From: Planctomyces sp. SH-PL62
GTDB lineage: Bacteria; Planctomycetota; Planctomycetia; Planctomycetales; Planctomycetaceae
NCBI GenBank assembly: GCA_945905295.1
Contig: CAMDPX010000019.1
Location: 1-51,749 of the forward strand
DNA: 51,749 nucleotides
Reading direction: 5' to 3'
Shown here: piece after piece, positions 16,786-24,647 of the stretch
Layout of the letters: every line of letters starts with the position of its first letter
Position numbering within the stretch: position 1 is the first letter of the stretch
The notes under the pieces: model-generated
What the model was told of the DNA's origin: nothing
Database searches by the model: none
What the model saw: the letters and a program-made list of their open reading frames with translations, nothing else
Made by a program: the position numbers and the translations under genes

Positions 16786-17775
16786 ATGACAACTGCGACT
16801 TCCGTTTTCTCTCGTCACCTGCTGAAACTCGATGCCGCTGCCGAGGTCGCTCGCATTTGCGACTGGATGCGTGAGACGGTGGCGGTGGACTTCAAACGTA
16901 AGGGCCTCGTGCTCGGCCTGTCGGGCGGGATTGATTCGACCGTCTGCGCCGCGCTGGCCGTGAAAGCGTTCGGACCGAACCGAGTTTTCGGAATCATGAT
17001 GCCCGAACGGGATTCCGAAGCCGACAGCCTCGCGCTGGGTGAACTGCTGGCGGAATCGCTGGGCCTGGAATCCACGATCGAAAACATCACTCCCATGCTC
17101 GATGGAGCCGGCTGCTATCAGCGTCGCGACGCCGCGATTCAATCGGTGATCCCGGAGTATCAGCCGGATTGGAAAAACAAACTCGTGCTGCCACCGCTTC
17201 TCGCTGGAGCACGCTTCAGCCTGTCGAGCATTGTCGTGCAATCCCCCAGCGGCGAACGCAAGCAGGCTCGGCTGACACTCGACGCCTATCAGACAATCGT
17301 CGCCGCAACCAATTTCAAACAGCGCTGCCGAAAGATGATGGAGTACTACCACGCGGATCGGCTCCGCTACGCCGTGATCGGGACTCCGAATCGGCTGGAA
17401 TACGACCAGGGTTTCTTTGTGAAGCAAGGGGACGGCGCGGCCGACATCAAGCCGATTGCTCACCTTTACAAGACGCAGGTCTATCAGTTGGCCGATTACC
17501 TCGGCGTCCCCGAAGTGATTCGGATGCGACCGCCGACGACCGACACGTACTCGCTCCCTCAGAGCCAGGAAGAATTCTTCTTCAGCGTGCCGTACGACAA
17601 GCTCGACTGCTGCCTGTTCGGTTTGAATCACGGCTTCGATGCGGCCGAGGTCGCGGCCGAGATTGGGTTAGGCGTTGAGCAAGTGCGATTCGTCTACAAC
17701 GACATCGTGTCGAAGCGCAAGGCGACCGATTATCTACATCGCTCGCCGGAGTTGATTGAGAACGTGCTGCCTTAG
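16786..17775 (+). CDS. NAD(+) synthase-like ATP-pyrophosphatase
   Basis: 329 residues, related to ammonia-dependent NadE, which amidates nicotinate adenine dinucleotide. LGLSGGIDSTV (about residues 44-54) is the PP-loop. GTPNRLEYDQGFFVKQGDGA and DIKPIAHLYKTQV match the NadE core. It departs from ordinary NadE in three ways. It is about 50 residues longer, with an insertion around residues 110-165. The usual F-T-K-Y-G-D-G is FVKQGDG. The substrate-loop region reads PTTDTYSLPQSQEE. It sits in a run with an asparagine-synthase-type enzyme, a carrier protein and an acyl ligase. It may therefore amidate a pathway intermediate, perhaps with ammonia from the neighbouring amidotransferase (inference). 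A true nadE remains possible. Confidence 0.8.
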   Translation: MTTATSVFSRHLLKLDAAAEVARICDWMRETVAVDFKRKGLVLGLSGGIDSTVCAALAVKAFGPNRVFGIMMPERDSEADSLALGELLAESLGLESTIENITPMLDGAGCYQRRDAAIQSVIPEYQPDWKNKLVLPPLLAGARFSLSSIVVQSPSGERKQARLTLDAYQTIVAATNFKQRCRKMMEYYHADRLRYAVIGTPNRLEYDQGFFVKQGDGAADIKPIAHLYKTQVYQLADYLGVPEVIRMRPPTTDTYSLPQSQEEFFFSVPYDKLDCCLFGLNHGFDAAEVAAEIGLGVEQVRFVYNDIVSKRKATDYLHRSPELIENVLP

Positions 17776-17793
17776 TGATTCGTTTGGCCGAAC

Positions 17794-17816
17794 GCCGTCG
17801 GCCGAAAACCGACGGC
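17794..17816. repeat. Short hairpin GCCGTCGG ... CCGACGGC
   Basis: An eight-base perfect stem with a seven-base CCGAAAA loop. A second pairing, GGCCGA...TCGGCC, overlaps it. It lies between the NAD-synthase-like gene and the GNAT gene. It is smaller than the other elements and has no GTAG. Confidence 0.7.
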
Positions 17817-17841
17817 CGTGATTGCAAACCTGAAAAGTGAC

Positions 17842-18870
17842 ATGCCCACTCTCGCACCATCGACAACCTGGCGAATCACTCAACCGACGGTTGCCGAACT
17901 GCGCGAGCCGCTGCTGGCGCTCTGGCATCGCAACTTGCCGGGTGCGTCGCGGGATCGCTTCGAGTGGCTGTACGGAACCGGCCGGGCGGAGGCGTTGTTG
18001 TTGGGCGAGCGGCCCGTCATCGGGTCGGCGGGACTGATGCGGCGGCGATTCTCCATCGCGGGCGAGTTGACCGAAGGGGGCGCGGCGATCGACTTGAATG
18101 TCGATGAGCAGCAGCGGTCAGTTGGGCCCGCGATGACGTTGGCTCGCGCGGTCATGAAGCTTGCGGATGAAAACGGCGGCTCATGCTTGTATGGCTTTCC
18201 GATCCCGCGCGCGGCCGGAGTCTTGAAACGCTGCGGTTATCGACAGCTCGGCGAAGTCTCGAACTGGACGAGGCTGTTGCGGAGCGAAGCCAAACTGCGA
18301 ACCGTTCTGAAATCATCGCTGGCTGCGAAGCTGGCCGCTCCGCTGGTGGATGCCGCGCTGCGTTGGAAGTCGCCGGAGCGTGCGTGGCGACTGCCGCGGC
18401 AGGTCGTGGTCGAAACTCCGACAACCTTTGACGAGCGATTCAATCGGCTGTGGCGGACAGCGGCTCAGCGATTCGGTGTGCTCGGTGAACGCTCGGCGGA
18501 TTATCTGAGGTGGCGATTCTCGAAGTGCCCCGAACTGAAGTACGCGTGCTTCGCTCTGACAGGACGCGGCTGCGGTGAGTTGCTGGGTTACATCGTCTGG
18601 TATCGCTCGGACGAGTCGATCTGCATCGCCGATTTACTGGCGGTCGATGACGCGGCGACCGAGTTGCTGCTGGCAGAGTTCACTCGGCAAGCTCGCCGGC
18701 TGCGAGCGGACGCGATTCGGCTGGCATGCTTTGCCGCGCCGCGGTTCTATGAGCAGCTCGAGGCAGCCGGCTACTCGCGACGGCAGGATTCGTATCCGGT
18801 TCTCGTGCGGATGCCCGAGACCGTCACTGACTGGTATCTGACAATGGCGGACCACGACACCGATGTGTAG
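17842..18870 (+). CDS. GNAT-type acyltransferase-like protein
   Basis: 342 residues from the ATG at 17842; an in-frame GTG at 17818 overlaps the hairpin region and is less likely. The N-terminal half (about residues 10-150) looks like a GNAT domain, with an AIDLNVDEQQRSVGPAMTL strand-turn-helix and GVLKRCGYRQLGEV typical of the domain's end. The C-terminal half (about 190-320) looks like a second, more degenerate copy, beginning SADYLRWRFSKCPE. Such two-domain GNAT/FemAB-like proteins occur in exopolysaccharide and PEP-CTERM loci next to acyl ligases, where they are assumed to transfer acyl or aminoacyl groups. The TAG stop codon is part of the GTAG that opens the next palindrome. Confidence 0.7.
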   Translation: MPTLAPSTTWRITQPTVAELREPLLALWHRNLPGASRDRFEWLYGTGRAEALLLGERPVIGSAGLMRRRFSIAGELTEGGAAIDLNVDEQQRSVGPAMTLARAVMKLADENGGSCLYGFPIPRAAGVLKRCGYRQLGEVSNWTRLLRSEAKLRTVLKSSLAAKLAAPLVDAALRWKSPERAWRLPRQVVVETPTTFDERFNRLWRTAAQRFGVLGERSADYLRWRFSKCPELKYACFALTGRGCGELLGYIVWYRSDESICIADLLAVDDAATELLLAEFTRQARRLRADAIRLACFAAPRFYEQLEAAGYSRRQDSYPVLVRMPETVTDWYLTMADHDTDV

Positions 18871-18947
18871 GTCAGCCTTTCCAGGCTGACCCGTCCGGAC
18901 AGCCGACCGTATCACACCTCGGAGTCAGCCTGGAAAGGCTGACCTAC
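18867..18947. repeat. REPIN-like palindrome (GTAGGTCAGCC ... GGCTGACCTAC)
   Basis: The left unit is GTAG followed by hairpin GTCAGCC-TTTCCA-GGCTGAC; the right unit is its inverted copy ending CTAC at 18947. The element contains the stop codon of the upstream gene and ends three bases before the start codon of the deacetylase gene. Any ribosome binding site of that gene (GGAAAGG at 18932-18938) lies in its right arm. Confidence 0.92.
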
Positions 18948-18950
18948 AGC

Positions 18951-19940
18951 ATGGTTTCCAAGCGAGATTTGTTGGCTCACACGCTGGACGCGACCGGTTG
19001 CGCTCGCGTGTTGCGAGCCGCGCGGCCGTGGAATGGCGTCTTGATTTGGAACTACCACCGAATCGGTGACGCGGCCGGTTCGTTGTTCGATCCGCATCTC
19101 TTCAGCGCGACGGCGGAGGACTTCGATCGGCAAGTGACGTTTCTCAAGCAGAACTTCGATGTGATCGGCCTGAACGATTTGGATCAGGCCCTGACTCAGT
19201 CGCGCGGCCAATTCGTGATGCTGACGTTCGACGATGGCTACCGCGACAACTTTGAGTTGGCCTTTCCGATCCTGAAATCGCACGGCGTCTCTGCGACGTT
19301 CTTCATCGCCACGGGATTCCTCGATCGTCCGCGTATGCCGGTGTGGGATGAACTCGCCTGGATGTTGCGGACAACCTCTGTGAAGTCGCTGGCGGCGAAC
19401 GAATGGCTGCCGACGTCCGTGTGTCTCGCCGATCAACCTTTCCGGCGGCTGTTGGCCGTTTACAAATCGCTGGGGACGGAATTGACCGAGATGTATCGCG
19501 ACTTCCTCGCGGACGCGCTGGGAACCGGCCGCTGCCCGGAATCATTGGCCAGCGATCAATGGATGACGTGGGACATGCTGCGCGAGATGCAAGCTGGCGG
19601 CATGAGCTTCGGCGGTCACACGGTCAATCATCCGATTCTGGCCAACGCCACGGCGGACCAGCAGGACTGGGAAGTCGGCGAGTGCCAGCGGCGACTGATC
19701 GACGAACTCGGTCGCCCGATCGACGCCTTCAGTTATCCCAACGGCAAGCGCGGCGACTTCAACGAACTCACGCGCGCGGCGTTACGAAGCCACGGCTATC
19801 GCTGGGCCTTCAGCTACAGCGGCGGTCACTGCCACCCCGGCCATCGGGACCATTTCGATCTGCCCCGCACGGCGGTCGAGACTGACATCGACTTGCCGCT
19901 CTTCCGTGCGAAAGCCACGCTACCGCAGCTCTTCTCTTAA
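18951..19940 (+). CDS. Polysaccharide deacetylase (NodB-fold, carbohydrate esterase 4)
   Basis: 329 residues. Enzymes of this family remove N- or O-acetyl groups from surface polysaccharide with a bound metal. LIWNYHRIGD near residue 27 starts the fold. LTFDDGYRDNFE near residue 92 contains the catalytic and metal-binding Asp pair. SFGGHTVNHPILAN holds the metal-binding His residues, and DAFSYPNGKRGDF is a later conserved motif. It resembles the deacetylases of PEP-CTERM/exopolysaccharide loci, which are often cytoplasmic or lack clear signal peptides; none is visible here. The start codon lies three bases after a palindrome whose arm includes the only ribosome-binding-like sequence. It is the last gene of the amidotransferase/carrier-protein run. 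Confidence 0.9.
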   Translation: MVSKRDLLAHTLDATGCARVLRAARPWNGVLIWNYHRIGDAAGSLFDPHLFSATAEDFDRQVTFLKQNFDVIGLNDLDQALTQSRGQFVMLTFDDGYRDNFELAFPILKSHGVSATFFIATGFLDRPRMPVWDELAWMLRTTSVKSLAANEWLPTSVCLADQPFRRLLAVYKSLGTELTEMYRDFLADALGTGRCPESLASDQWMTWDMLREMQAGGMSFGGHTVNHPILANATADQQDWEVGECQRRLIDELGRPIDAFSYPNGKRGDFNELTRAALRSHGYRWAFSYSGGHCHPGHRDHFDLPRTAVETDIDLPLFRAKATLPQLFS

Positions 19941-19996
19941 GTCAGGCGAGCGGGACGGCGTCCACAGGGAGCGAGATAAGAATTCCTGGCAGATAT

Positions 19997-20059
19997 CAGC
20001 CGGAACGCGCTAGCGTCCGGTTCGAGCCGTTACGAACCGGGGCTAGCGCCCAGCGGCTG
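19997..20059. repeat. Palindrome, family C copy 1 (GCTAGC core)
   Basis: CAGCCGGAACGCGCTAGCG on the left is inverted as CGCTAGCCCCGG/GCCCAGCGGCTG on the right. Each arm forms a small stem around GCTA, and the centre reads CCGGTTCG...CGAACCGG. The same family occurs at 48813. It lies 56 bases after the deacetylase stop. Confidence 0.82.
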
Positions 20060-20150
20060 ATTGAGTTGCCAGTCACCAGGATTTGCGCCATGTTGCCGGT
20101 GATTGGCCGCGGATTCTCGTTGAGCTCCCCTCGCGCGGCCACCAATGAAA

Positions 20151-20226
20151 CCGGCGAGCGGGGTGGCGTCAGCCCCCCGATTGATTGGCGACCTCACCGG
20201 GGGGCTGACGCCCCCCCGCTCGCCGG
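20151..20226. repeat. Palindrome (CCGGCGAGCGGGG ... CCCCGCTCGCCGG)
   Basis: Inverted arms of about 29 bases flank a 17-base centre. Each arm contains a hairpin such as GGGGGGC-TGAC-GCCCCCC. With the element at 19997 it occupies much of the 314-base spacer 19941-20254, in which no gene is supported. It ends 28 bases before the ABC gene. Confidence 0.85.
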
Positions 20227-20254
20227 AATGTCTCATGGACGACTGAGGTATTAA

Positions 20255-20992
20255 GTGACTTTGACATCGCCCCCCAACCCGGCCAGCACTCACAGCGTCT
20301 ATCAAGCGCGCGGCATCACGAAGGTCTACCGCATGGGCGAGGTCGAGGTGCATGCCCTGCGCGGCGTGGATTTGGATTTGTACGAAGGAGAATTCATCGT
20401 GCTGCTCGGCCCCTCGGGCAGCGGCAAATCGACACTGCTCAACATTCTGGGCGGGTTGGACGTGCCGACGGCCGGGACGGTGACGTATCGCGGCAAAGAC
20501 CTCACCAGCGACGACGACACGCTGCTGACCAGCTATCGCCGCAATCATGTCGGGTTCGTGTTTCAGTTCTACAACTTGATCCCCAGCCTGACGGCTCGCG
20601 AGAACGTCGCGCTGGTCACGGAGATTGCCAAGAACCCAATGGTGCCGAAGGACGCTTTGGAAATGGTCGGTCTCGGCCATCGGCTGGATCACTTTCCGGC
20701 GCAGTTGTCCGGTGGAGAGCAGCAACGTGTCGCGATTGCCCGCGCAGTCTCGAAGCAACCCGACGTGCTGCTCTGCGACGAGCCGACCGGGGCGCTCGAC
20801 ATTCAGACCGGCATTGTCGTGTTGGAGGTCATCCAGCGAGTGAATCAGGAACTCGGCACAACGACGGCCGTCATCACGCACAACGCAGCCATCGCCGACA
20901 TGGCCGACCGAGTCATTCATCTGGCGGACGGTCATATCACGACCGTCAAACGGAACACGCACAAGATTCCGCCGAGCGAATTGCGGTGGTGA
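20255..20992 (+). CDS. ABC transporter ATP-binding protein, LolD/MacB type
   Basis: 245 residues, a single nucleotide-binding domain. GPSGSGKST is Walker [15 protein letters not shown] the signature, and [12 protein letters not shown] with the D-loop is Walker B; ITHN is the H-loop. The start of the domain ([20 protein letters not shown]) and [16 protein letters not shown] place it in the LolD/MacB/FtsE-like group. These ATPases drive lipoprotein release or mechanotransmission with FtsX-type permeases, not classical import. The start is the GTG at 20255, with GAGG eight bases upstream. No permease gene is adjacent: the next gene is convergent and only seven bases away. Its membrane partner must be encoded elsewhere. 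Confidence 0.9.
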   Translation: MTLTSPPNPASTHSVYQARGITKVYRMGEVEVHALRGVDLDLYEGEFIVLLGPSGSGKSTLLNILGGLDVPTAGTVTYRGKDLTSDDDTLLTSYRRNHVGFVFQFYNLIPSLTARENVALVTEIAKNPMVPKDALEMVGLGHRLDHFPAQLSGGEQQRVAIARAVSKQPDVLLCDEPTGALDIQTGIVVLEVIQRVNQELGTTTAVITHNAAIADMADRVIHLADGHITTVKRNTHKIPPSELRW

Positions 20993-20999
20993 CGGGGGC

Positions 21000-22154
21000 T
21001 TACGCAGCGCGACGGAATTGCGATAAGCCGACTCGATTACGGCAGGCATCCGAGATGGTGCCACAAATAAAAGCCACTTGCTCGTCGGTCAATTGAGTAA
21101 ACGTGGGGAGCATGATCGACGTTTGGCTGAGGGAATCGGTGATCGGCAGGTGCTCGCGGCGCTGTCGGGATTCCTCGCGGAACGGCGGCAGCGAATGGAG
21201 TGGGATGAACATCGGGCGTGAGTCGATTCCGGCTTCCGCGAGCTTGGCTGCAAGGTCGTCCCGCGTACCGCCGAATTGGTCTTCATCCACCGTGGCGCAG
21301 TACATCCAGGGTGACAGTTCCGCCCACGGCGCGACTGGTTGAAGGCCGATGCCCGGCACCTGTGATAACAGGCGATTGTAGAGAGCGAAGATCTCCCTCC
21401 GCCGCGCGATGATGGCGTCCCGCCGCTCCAACTGCGCGCATAGGATCGCGGCGGCTAAGTTGGTCAAGCGAAAGTTGTAGCCCGTGACCGGGAAGTAGTA
21501 GCGACGGTCGGGGTCCATCCCCTGGCCGCGCAGAATGCGGATGCGAGTGGCGAGTTGATCGTCGTTGAGGCTGAGCGCGCCACCTTCACCGCTAGTAAAC
21601 AGCTTGTTCCCAAAGAACGAGAAGGTTGCCACGCTCGATAATCCACCGACTGGGCGACCTTTGTATTTGGCGAGCGTGGCTTCCGCGGCGTCCTCAACGA
21701 CCCAAAGCCCATGCACGGCGGCGATGTGATTGATGCGGTCCATATCGGCCGGGTGGCCCATCAGATGGACGCCGATGATGCCGCGCGTGCGGCGCGTGAT
21801 CGCGTCTTCAATCCGTGCGGGGTCGATGCACCAGGTATCGGGGTCAACATCCACAAAGACCGGCTCGGCACCAACGTAGCGCACCGCATTTGCAGTCGCG
21901 ATGTAAGTCAGCGAGGGAACAATCACTTCGTCTCCCGGGCGGACTCCCAGTCCCAAGAGAGCTAAGTGGATCGCAACGGTTCCGTTGCAGCAGGCAATGG
22001 CCGAGCGTGTGTCGCACAAGCCGGCAAACTCTGTCTCAAACCGTTGCAGGTAGGCTCCTGACGAGGAGATCCAGGTGCTACGGATGGCATCGACGACATA
22101 GTTTTCTTCATTGCCAGTGAGATCGGGCTGGGCGACAGGAATGCGAGACTTCAT
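21000..22154 (-). CDS. DegT/DnrJ/EryC1 aminotransferase, perosamine-synthase-like
   Basis: A PLP-dependent sugar aminotransferase of 384 residues that adds an amino group to a 4-keto-6-deoxy nucleotide sugar. CCNGTVAIHLALLGLG and GDEVIVPSLTYIATANA are family motifs. VVEDAAEA is the cofactor-contacting stretch. The Schiff-base Lys is Lys184 in FFGNKLFTSGEGG, a form close to that of GDP-perosamine synthases. The gmd gene in the same strand run (31356) supplies GDP-4-keto-6-deoxymannose, the matching substrate, so GDP-perosamine synthesis is the best guess. The ATG at 22154 is preceded by GGAG with seven-base spacing. It is the last gene of the minus-strand glycan operon. Confidence 0.88.
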   Translation of the reverse strand: MKSRIPVAQPDLTGNEENYVVDAIRSTWISSSGAYLQRFETEFAGLCDTRSAIACCNGTVAIHLALLGLGVRPGDEVIVPSLTYIATANAVRYVGAEPVFVDVDPDTWCIDPARIEDAITRRTRGIIGVHLMGHPADMDRINHIAAVHGLWVVEDAAEATLAKYKGRPVGGLSSVATFSFFGNKLFTSGEGGALSLNDDQLATRIRILRGQGMDPDRRYYFPVTGYNFRLTNLAAAILCAQLERRDAIIARRREIFALYNRLLSQVPGIGLQPVAPWAELSPWMYCATVDEDQFGGTRDDLAAKLAEAGIDSRPMFIPLHSLPPFREESRQRREHLPITDSLSQTSIMLPTFTQLTDEQVAFICGTISDACRNRVGLSQFRRAA

Positions 22155-22208
22155 GGGACACTCCAGGTTTGTTGGAATTTGGCGGATATCACGGACTTTG
22201 AGAAACTC

Positions 22209-23510
22209 TTAGCCGGCGCGGCGGTGCCAGTTGAACCAGCCGGTGATTTTGTTGATCGATGACTCCCGAGTGGCCGTGAGTGTTGAAGAAGTTCGCGACC
22301 ACTCTACATCGCGAGCGAACCGAGCAATCTCGTCCACGACTTTGAAGACGCAGGGGTCATTGGCATTCACACTCAACTCACGCAATCGTTCCGCAGCATG
22401 GTCAATGAGCTGACATGGTGCCGAGCGGCGTTCCCTGAGGGCCGCATCAAAGCCACGCTCATCTAGGTTCCGCTTCCAGACCGCCTGGCAATACTCGTCT
22501 GAGAGTTTCTGAGGGATGGCGTGCTGTTGGCGACGAAGGGAATTGGAATACTCCCGATCCCCGGCCAGGATGCGCTCGATGCACCGCCGTGCTTCCTCTG
22601 GTGACGTGCAACGCCCCAGCGTGATTTCGGGCGTCATTCGGCCGAGCAACGACTCCGCGTAATAAACGACCGGCATCCCGTTGATCGCGGCCTCGATGGG
22701 CGAGTAGTGGACGTGCCTCCGTTCCGTGGAATGGTAGTAGAGGACCGCCGACTCTTGATAAAGGCGAACCAATTCTTCGTTCGAGACGAAGCCAAGCATG
22801 TGGGGATCGTCGACAGGCACGTCTTGGGCACCGACGATCACATGCGGCAGATCGCCAATGAATTCTTTGAACTTGGCGTAGATCGCCGCGTAGTACGAAT
22901 TCGTGACGCAGTTTGGGCACACAAACAGGACGCGCCGATCAACTCCCGTGTAGGAGTTCGCCGTCTTCCAGAAGAAATCCGGGACGCCGATCGGCAAATA
23001 GATTGCGCGATCCGCGATCAACTTGGGTTCGCACTCGGCCAACTGGTCGTAGCCTTGAGCGAACCAAAAGCGGCCCCCCAGTGCCGCAATGTCAGCCAGT
23101 ATCGCCGGGCCATAAAGAAGCTGAAGGACATTCGCGTACGTCTGCGAGTTGTCCAAGCCAAACGCGCGGAACATGATCTGACCTGCGAACGTTCGAAGTG
23201 CTTCCTTCGTCTGTACGCCGTAAGGGATGACATACACCGTCCCGAAGTATCGATTCATCAAAGAAACGATTTCCGTCGGCCAGACGGTTTCATAGAAATC
23301 GAACTGGTTCAGCTTCGATAAAACGTGCTTAGGAATCGTCAGCGTCTGGTCGTATTCGAAATCGACCGTGCCGCTCCGAAATGATGGAGTCTTCGGGATG
23401 GCCTTCGGCGTAAAGACTTCGTAGCCAAGCTCGGTTAAGAGCTGGGCCTCAAAGGGCATCAACGTCTTGTGGTTGAGCAGCCATAAGACACGCTTATTCT
23501 TGTTTCGCAC
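22209..23510 (-). CDS. Glycosyltransferase-like protein of the glycan cluster
   Basis: 433 residues. No close family is recognised, but the layout fits a GT-B glycosyltransferase: an N-terminal half starting RVLWLLNHKTLMPFEAQLL, a linker near RAIYLPIGVPD, and a C-terminal nucleotide-sugar half with RVLFVCPNC, MLGFVSNEELVRLYQESAVL and HYSPIEAAINGMPVVYYAES. The last of these resembles the donor-binding E-x7-E region of GT4-type enzymes. A C-terminal helical tail of about 80 residues follows. The start is the GTG at 23510 with AAGGGA seven bases upstream. It lies between a GT4 gene and the DegT aminotransferase gene, so it probably builds the same glycan. Confidence 0.65.
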   Translation of the reverse strand: MRNKNKRVLWLLNHKTLMPFEAQLLTELGYEVFTPKAIPKTPSFRSGTVDFEYDQTLTIPKHVLSKLNQFDFYETVWPTEIVSLMNRYFGTVYVIPYGVQTKEALRTFAGQIMFRAFGLDNSQTYANVLQLLYGPAILADIAALGGRFWFAQGYDQLAECEPKLIADRAIYLPIGVPDFFWKTANSYTGVDRRVLFVCPNCVTNSYYAAIYAKFKEFIGDLPHVIVGAQDVPVDDPHMLGFVSNEELVRLYQESAVLYYHSTERRHVHYSPIEAAINGMPVVYYAESLLGRMTPEITLGRCTSPEEARRCIERILAGDREYSNSLRRQQHAIPQKLSDEYCQAVWKRNLDERGFDAALRERRSAPCQLIDHAAERLRELSVNANDPCVFKVVDEIARFARDVEWSRTSSTLTATRESSINKITGWFNWHRRAG

Positions 23511-23606
23511 GCGGTGTCCCTTCGCGAGACTGATTGGGACTCAGTGAAATGCCCGCCGGTTGTTGCGCGAGCATCTGTCTGAAAAAAGTCATGAGCATGG
23601 CGGCGG

Positions 23607-24647
23607 TTATCCCAGCAGGGTGTCTAGCGTGTGGTCCCACTCGATGCGGTGTTGTTTCAGTGTTCGATGAGCGGCGTTTCCCAAATCGCGGGCGAGCGAA
23701 CGGTTCGACCAGAGTTCTTCCATCACCGCCGCGACTGACTCGGCTGTCGGGGCAGTCAGGCGGCCGTTGCCATTGTGGATCAACTCACTCATCTCGCCGG
23801 AGTCCGTAAAGCTGAGCACGGCTTTGTGCGCATGAAACGCCTCAAGCGTCACGTCGCCGTCAGAGTCTTCACCCTTTGGAACGTCGATGGCCGCCAATGC
23901 TCCGTTCATCCACTGTGCCTTTTCCTCATCACTGATCGAACCGAGCCGGATCACCTTGTCTTCCAGGCGGTGCGTCGCAATCGAACGGTCTATCCTCAGC
24001 CCATAATCCTCTGAATCCGGTCGGCCTGCCAAGACGAGTTTGATTGGCGAGCGGACATGGCTCATCGCTTCAACCGCCACATGCTGGCGATTGGCGTCCG
24101 TCATTGGAGCGGGACAGAAGAAGTAATCGCCGTATTCGCCGGGACCGAACAGCTCCGGCCGATCCAGAGGTGGATAAAGCACGCTCGTGGCGTCGATGCC
24201 ATTGAATTGCTTGAGCCGCTCCGCCACGGTGCGCGACTTCGTGTAGATCGCCTGAGCCTCGCGCAGATGTTCGTTGTCGGCCTGAAAGATCATCTCTCGC
24301 AACGAACGGTTCTCGACGGTGTCGGGCAGTCCCGACGTCTCCGTTCCCCAAAGTTCGTAGGCCGGCCGGAACTGATGCAGGAGCCACAGTCGTTTGTTCT
24401 TGGCTGGAACGAGATAGGCAGGAAACCGGAGCGCGATCGTCAGGTCGGCCTGACCGCAATTCACGTTGAGCAACCGGCAGGCGAGCATGTGATCGGCGAT
24501 GGCTTGCGGAGGAGTCCACTTGAATGGCAGGCGGACAAGATCGACTTCGTGGCCTCGCGCCACGATGCGCGCGGCGAGACTGTCGGCGAGACGTTCCGCT
24601 CGGCCGCGAACAAAGGGAATCTGCACGTTGACGACGGAGACTCTCAT
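23607..24647 (-). CDS. Glycosyltransferase family 4 protein (second of tandem pair)
   Basis: 346 residues, a retaining GT-B glycosyltransferase probably acting in the cytoplasm on a lipid-linked or growing glycan. The N-terminus VSVVNVQIPFVRGRAERL is the acceptor-side fold. YGDYFFCPAPMTDANRQHVA leads into the donor domain, where IRLGSISDEEKAQW and DSDGDVTLEAFHAHKAVLS carry the region of the conserved Glu. The protein aligns along most of its length with the upstream gene (24644-25693): YELWGTETSGLPDT matches YDLWGTEWCGMPDN. The two arose by tandem duplication. Its ATG overlaps the upstream stop as ATGA, so translation is coupled. Confidence 0.88.
   Translation of the reverse strand: MRVSVVNVQIPFVRGRAERLADSLAARIVARGHEVDLVRLPFKWTPPQAIADHMLACRLLNVNCGQADLTIALRFPAYLVPAKNKRLWLLHQFRPAYELWGTETSGLPDTVENRSLREMIFQADNEHLREAQAIYTKSRTVAERLKQFNGIDATSVLYPPLDRPELFGPGEYGDYFFCPAPMTDANRQHVAVEAMSHVRSPIKLVLAGRPDSEDYGLRIDRSIATHRLEDKVIRLGSISDEEKAQWMNGALAAIDVPKGEDSDGDVTLEAFHAHKAVLSFTDSGEMSELIHNGNGRLTAPTAESVAAVMEELWSNRSLARDLGNAAHRTLKQHRIEWDHTLDTLLG

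Noticed and set aside
12653-19940. Complete exosortase/PEP-CTERM locus
   Set aside because: The gene set is similar, but no exosortase, no PEP-CTERM tail and no Xrt-associated sensor or regulator genes are in the window.
20255-20992. Wzt-type ATPase for the glycan cluster
   Set aside because: The motifs are LolD/MacB-like, there is no C-terminal carbohydrate-binding domain, and no Wzm permease is present.
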